Source of the DNA: Trichomonas tenax
Lineage: Eukaryota > Parabasalia > Trichomonadida > Trichomonadidae
NCBI GenBank assembly: GCA_023091735.1
Contig: JALKBU010001113.1
Location: 1-16,520, forward strand
Direction: 5' to 3'
DNA length: 16,520 nucleotides
Positions 13,939 to 16,520 of this stretch are shown here, piece by piece. Both the position numbers and the translations under genes were made by a program. Each line of letters opens with the position of its first letter. The first letter of the stretch is position 1. The notes under the pieces were generated by a model. The model did not search any database. It saw only the letters and a list, made by a program, of their open reading frames with translations, and was not told the DNA's origin.

Positions 13939-14143
13939 TATTTGTCATTTACATGTCATTTTTTATGTTTCATTCAAAAAATTGTTCAAGAATGATAAAT
14001 GAAGCTTTTTTCCCCGTGACCGAAGTTTGTGTAGCTTTGACTGTAACTAAAAAGTATCAACTCAGATACTATTTGCTTTGTAATACCCATTATCAATTAA
14101 AGTGAAAGCTCTAGAAAAATAGGATGTTTAATAATTATTTTGC

Positions 14144-14293
14144 ACCCCCTTAAATCCTTCATTATTGAAGATATATGAATAAAAGTCGAATCATTATTCT
14201 CAAGGTCTTTAGGGGTATTTATGATTGTATGATGTCATTTCCTGAATACATCATACAGTGTTGAAAAGGTCGATTTTTTGTATATATCATCTT
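14144..14293. repeat. Overlapping set of imperfect inverted repeats
   Basis: Three pairs are visible: TGTATGATGT (14226-14235) with ACATCATACA (14248-14257), perfect; AAGATATATGAATAAAAGTC (14168-14187) with GACTTTT-like partner sequence in 14270-14293, imperfect; and ACCCCCTTAAATCCTT (14144-14159) with AAGGTCTTTAGGGGT (14202-about 14217), imperfect. The last two pairs interleave, so they could form alternative structures rather than one hairpin. Confidence 0.5.
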
Positions 14294-14830
14294 TAAAATT
14301 TATGACTTTAATTTTGCTTATTCACCGACTTATAAACATTTTATAAATTGAGGAGATGTCAGATGAGAGACTTTTGGTTTGACATTTGAATTTTTGTGCA
14401 TAGAACTCTAACAAATGGTACATAATTATATGGTAATCATGCAATTAAGTACATGTTATCAATTGATTCTCTCTGAATTAACAACTCATCTGCAAACTGG
14501 CCTAACATCGTTGATTATATGAAAGTTCAAGAAATGAATTCATCTAATTTATGTATAATCACAAGTAATTTGTTGATTATATTCACTTTATTCACCAAAT
14601 TATTCACTCAATATTAATTATTCAGCAAATGTTTTAAAAGATTTGATTCGAATGTTGATCTATGCTTACGCGCATGAAAACATCAGAACCAGTCCTTCTT
14701 TCCAGTACCTTAGTGATTTCATCGGCGATTTAATATTTCTGCTCTGCGTCGTATAGAATAACGGATTTACTTTAATTGTTTTTATGTTATTTTTTGAGAA
14801 ACATCTAAAAGTTCTGCAAGCTGATCTGTA

Positions 14831-15006
14831 TTGACACCATATCATGGTGCTGCAAAAAAAGTTTTTTTTTTATTTTTTTTTTTGGCACATTGAGTACTAC
14901 TCGAATCGATTATACGTATATCAATTCAAAGGAAATACTATTCTATCAAGCTAGTCGATCTGGATGATCACCATATCATAATGCCGCAAAAAATGAAGTT
15001 TTTTTA
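14831..15006. repeat. Direct repeat of about 36 bp carrying CACCATATCATGGTG
   Basis: CACCATATCATGGTGCTGCA followed by A7 and GTTTTTTT (from 14835) recurs as CACCATATCATAATGCCGCA followed by A6, TGAAG and T7 (from 14969). The first copy contains a perfect palindrome CACCAT-ATC-ATGGTG; the second copy has lost its right half. Confidence 0.6.
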
Positions 15007-15345
15007 ATTGATTCATAACTTGCGCTCGATTGATTATTTAGAGATTATTGCTTCCATTATTTAAGTGTGATAAAGGGGCAAGCGCCAATTCTTCTTGTCA
15101 ATTTAAACAGGGGAAGTACAAAAAAATGGTAAAGCTGGGTTTATTATAATTCAATCCTCTCATATATATCAACTATCTTTTTGTATATGTTTCCAAAGCT
15201 GATTAATTGATATATAATTATGTCCAGCGTTTGTTTGTCAGACAATACTCATAATTTTTTTAAGCAGCAAGTTATTTTTGATATCATATATAATACCTAT
15301 TATGCAATATTCCTAATATGGTTTAATATTCTTCAGGTTTTCTCC

Positions 15346-15410
15346 ACTCGTTTTTCACTGACTTCGAGGTCTATCAGTGAAGGTATCCCTCTAGCCAGTG
15401 AAAAGCGAGT
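15346..15410. repeat. Hairpin 1: 15-bp imperfect inverted repeat
   Basis: ACTCGTTTTTCACTG (15346-15360) pairs with CAGTGAAAAGCGAGT (15396-15410) with one mismatch. The inner TCACTG (15355-15360) also pairs with CAGTGA (15375-15380), offering an alternative shorter stem. First of six hairpins in a row. Confidence 0.75.
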
Positions 15411-15470
15411 AGCTTGCCGTTAAAATATTCAAAAGTTCTTCGATATTCTCGCAAAATCGTCACAATCAAG

Positions 15471-15539
15471 GCACCAGCAGTCAGTAAACCTCAAATACGA
15501 AGCTTTCTTCGTTTTTAACGATTTGTTGACTGTTGGTGC
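15471..15539. repeat. Hairpin 2: nested inverted repeats
   Basis: GCACCAGCAGTCA (15471-15483) pairs with TGACTGTTGGTGC (15527-15539), one mismatch. Inside, ACGAAG (15497-15502) pairs with CTTCGT (15507-15512). Together they form a two-tier stem-loop. Confidence 0.75.
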
Positions 15540-15646
15540 TTTCGAGATTTACTCAAATCTAACAATTTCGACAATCTTTTACAAATCTATATTTTCTACG
15601 AAAATGCTATGAATCAAAATATATCATTTATCGATTTACATTACTC

Positions 15647-15721
15647 GCTTTAGTTGTATAATAGTATGACAACCAGATAGCCCGTGCATATCAGATTATT
15701 ATACTATGAGACAACTAAAGC
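15647..15721. repeat. Hairpin 3: 20-bp imperfect inverted repeat
   Basis: GCTTTAGTTGTATAATAGTA (15647-15666) pairs with TACTATGAGACAACTAAAGC (15702-15721), with about three mismatches. The 35-bp loop holds GATAGCCCGTGCATATC. Confidence 0.75.
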
Positions 15722-15746
15722 AATCTGTAGTTTATAATTATTCGTT

Positions 15747-15853
15747 AATAAATATCATCAAAAATGATCATTTTCTAGCACAAATTCTCCTAAAATTAGC
15801 TGTTATGGAGAATTTGTGCTAGAAATTAATCATTTTTGATAGTATTTATATTT
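15747..15853. repeat. Hairpin 4: about 44-bp near-perfect inverted repeat
   Basis: The left arm (15747-15790), containing TCAAAAATGATCATTTTCTA and ending AGCACAAATTCTCC, pairs with the right arm (15807-about 15853), starting GGAGAATTTGTGCTAGAAAT. The 16-base loop is TAAAATTAGCTGTTAT. There are a few mismatches and small bulges. It is the longest and cleanest hairpin in the window, of pre-miRNA-like size, but whether it is transcribed is unknown. Confidence 0.85.
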
Positions 15854-15970
15854 TTGGATAATTTATCGATATCTTGCATTAATAAACACGAAAATTACAT
15901 CAAAAGTACACAAGCATTCAATGCCAACTATACAAAATGAAATATAGAGTTCATTTTTATTTCAAGATCG

Positions 15971-16066
15971 AATATCATTGAAAGTGACGTGTTTCTTGGC
16001 CATTTTCTCTAACACATTGATGCTTTGGATGAGATAGCCAAGAAGTGGGTCATTTTTAATGATATT
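15971..16066. repeat. Hairpin 5: 30-bp imperfect inverted repeat
   Basis: AATATCATTGAAAGTGACGT and GTTTCTTGGC (15971-16000) pair with GCCAAGAAGTGGGTCATTTT and TAATGATATT (16037-16066). The arms are equal in length (30 bp each) with a handful of mismatches and a 36-bp loop. Confidence 0.8.
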
Positions 16067-16115
16067 TGCAACATTGGATTATAAACTATGCTTTATAAGC
16101 TACTTTACAGCATTT

Positions 16116-16146
16116 TGTTGATTAAAATATAAATGATTAATCAACA
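16116..16146. repeat. Hairpin 6: short inverted repeat
   Basis: TGTTGATTA pairs with TAATCAACA across a loop of about 13 bp. Weaker flanking complementarity (AAGCTACTTTACA upstream, and a related AAGCTCACTGTAT on the opposite strand downstream) may extend the stem outward. Confidence 0.55.
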
Positions 16147-16332
16147 GAGATACAGTGAGCTTTAAATTCGCTGAAAAATGACTGAATCGCGCGATTTTGC
16201 TTTATTTTGACAGAAACATCTATGTTTCAATCCATTTTATCCTTTTACATGCCTATGAGGATAATATGGAATAGAAAGCAGTTGTTTATACGCTTTTTAA
16301 ATAAGTTTGAAAATATTGAATGAGTCTAGGAC

Positions 16333-16421
16333 AAAAGTGAGTATCAAAAGTGACATAGAACCTTAAAGTCACTTTTCGTGAATAAACTGTCACTTTTTTG
16401 CGCGGGCAAATTGTCACTTTT
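16333..16421. repeat. Interspersed GTCACTTTT / AAAAGTGAC words
   Basis: GTCACTTTT occurs at 16368, 16389 and 16413, with spacings of 21 and 24 bp. The inverted form AAAAGTGA(C) occurs at 16333 and 16346. The 21/24-bp spacing keeps the minus-strand frame, giving a repeated Lys-Ser-Asp in the edge ORF. The word also contains TCACTTT, the form of the trichomonad Inr seen at 6691. Confidence 0.65.
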
Positions 16422-16520
16422 ATAAAAAGTGTTATAAATATCTTTGTAGTCTAAACAATACTGACATTTATAGATTGAAACTCCACGCTGAGTATGAAGA
16501 CCATAAACGTAGTTCATTGC
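16344..16520 (-). CDS. Partial ORF at window edge with CxxC motif (C-terminal 58 codons)
   Basis: The minus-strand frame enters from beyond 16520 and ends with TGA at 16346-16344. It reads AMNYVYGLHTQRGVSIYKCQ, then YCLDYKDIYN, and three spaced KSD triplets to a final LCHF. The KCQYC (CxxC) after a GxxTxRG-x-x-I-Y pattern vaguely resembles zinc-binding FLYWCH/MULE-associated modules, which is only a hint. A stop-free run of 58 codons is unusual for this AT-rich DNA. The last 25 residues are encoded by the GTCACTTTT repeats, so the true end of the protein may have been altered by repeat expansion. Start lies outside the window, although an ATG occurs at 16517. Confidence 0.4.
   Translation of the reverse strand, partial: AMNYVYGLHTQRGVSIYKCQYCLDYKDIYNTFYKSDNLPAQKSDSLFTKSDFKVLCHF

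Larger units (their letters stand above)
13960..15345. other. Long intergenic spacer with inverted and direct repeats, no gene seen
   Basis: About 1.4 kb of AT-rich DNA. An ATG frame at 15220-15423 (67 codons) runs through a hairpin and looks spurious. The clear structures are the nested inverted repeats near 14144-14293 and the direct repeat at 14835/14969. Poly-T runs occur around 14862-14883. Confidence 0.6.

Noticed and set aside
15220..15423. 67-codon plus-strand ORF in the right-hand spacer
   Set aside because: It runs through the first hairpin of the array, has no Inr or recognisable domain, and such a length is expected by chance in 2.5 kb.

Overview
The window looks like nuclear DNA of a trichomonad (parabasalid protist), most likely Trichomonas vaginalis or a close relative. 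The DNA is AT-rich with long intergenic spacers. Genes have no visible introns. Two genes have a textbook trichomonad initiator (TCA+1Y(T/A)) 11-14 nt before the ATG, and UAAA-type 3' signals sit at or just after three of four stop codons. One gene encodes a protein of the IBP39 / initiator-binding-domain (IBD) family, which is known as a parabasalid transcription factor family. No rRNA, tRNA or CRISPR is visible.

Region 1 (1-4112) is repeat-rich accessory DNA. It starts with about 850 bp of degenerate CTCTAAACACAG / TTCAACACAG tandem repeats, part of which is bracketed by a roughly 65-73 bp inverted repeat. It continues with a block of very small AT-rich genes: three on the minus strand (one broken by a single stop codon), a divergent plus-strand gene sharing a 53-bp promoter region, duplicated spacer DNA, and fragments of further genes. 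This architecture resembles one end of a trichomonad Maverick/Polinton-type DNA transposon, but no integrase, polymerase, ATPase or protease is present, so this assignment is inference. Striking GC-rich hairpin islands punctuate the block and in several places are read in frame through the small ORFs.

Region 2 (4113-13960) holds four well-supported genes, all on the minus strand: a fold-type II PLP enzyme of the cysteine synthase/tryptophan synthase beta superfamily (493 aa, GC-rich codons), a 996-aa helical scaffold-like protein, the IBP39-family initiator-binding protein (326 aa), and a 530-aa nuclear-looking protein with a coiled coil, a possible SANT-like segment and a very basic tail. 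Spacers of roughly 180-900 bp separate them, so each probably has its own promoter. Two have a recognisable Inr; the IBP39-family gene and the SANT-like gene do not.

Region 3 (13960-16520) appears non-coding except at its right edge, where a minus-strand reading frame with a CxxC motif runs off the window. It is full of imperfect inverted repeats. Six consecutive hairpins between 15346 and 16146 have arms of 9-45 bp and short to moderate loops. This hairpin array and the GC-rich islands of region 1 are the least explained structures here.
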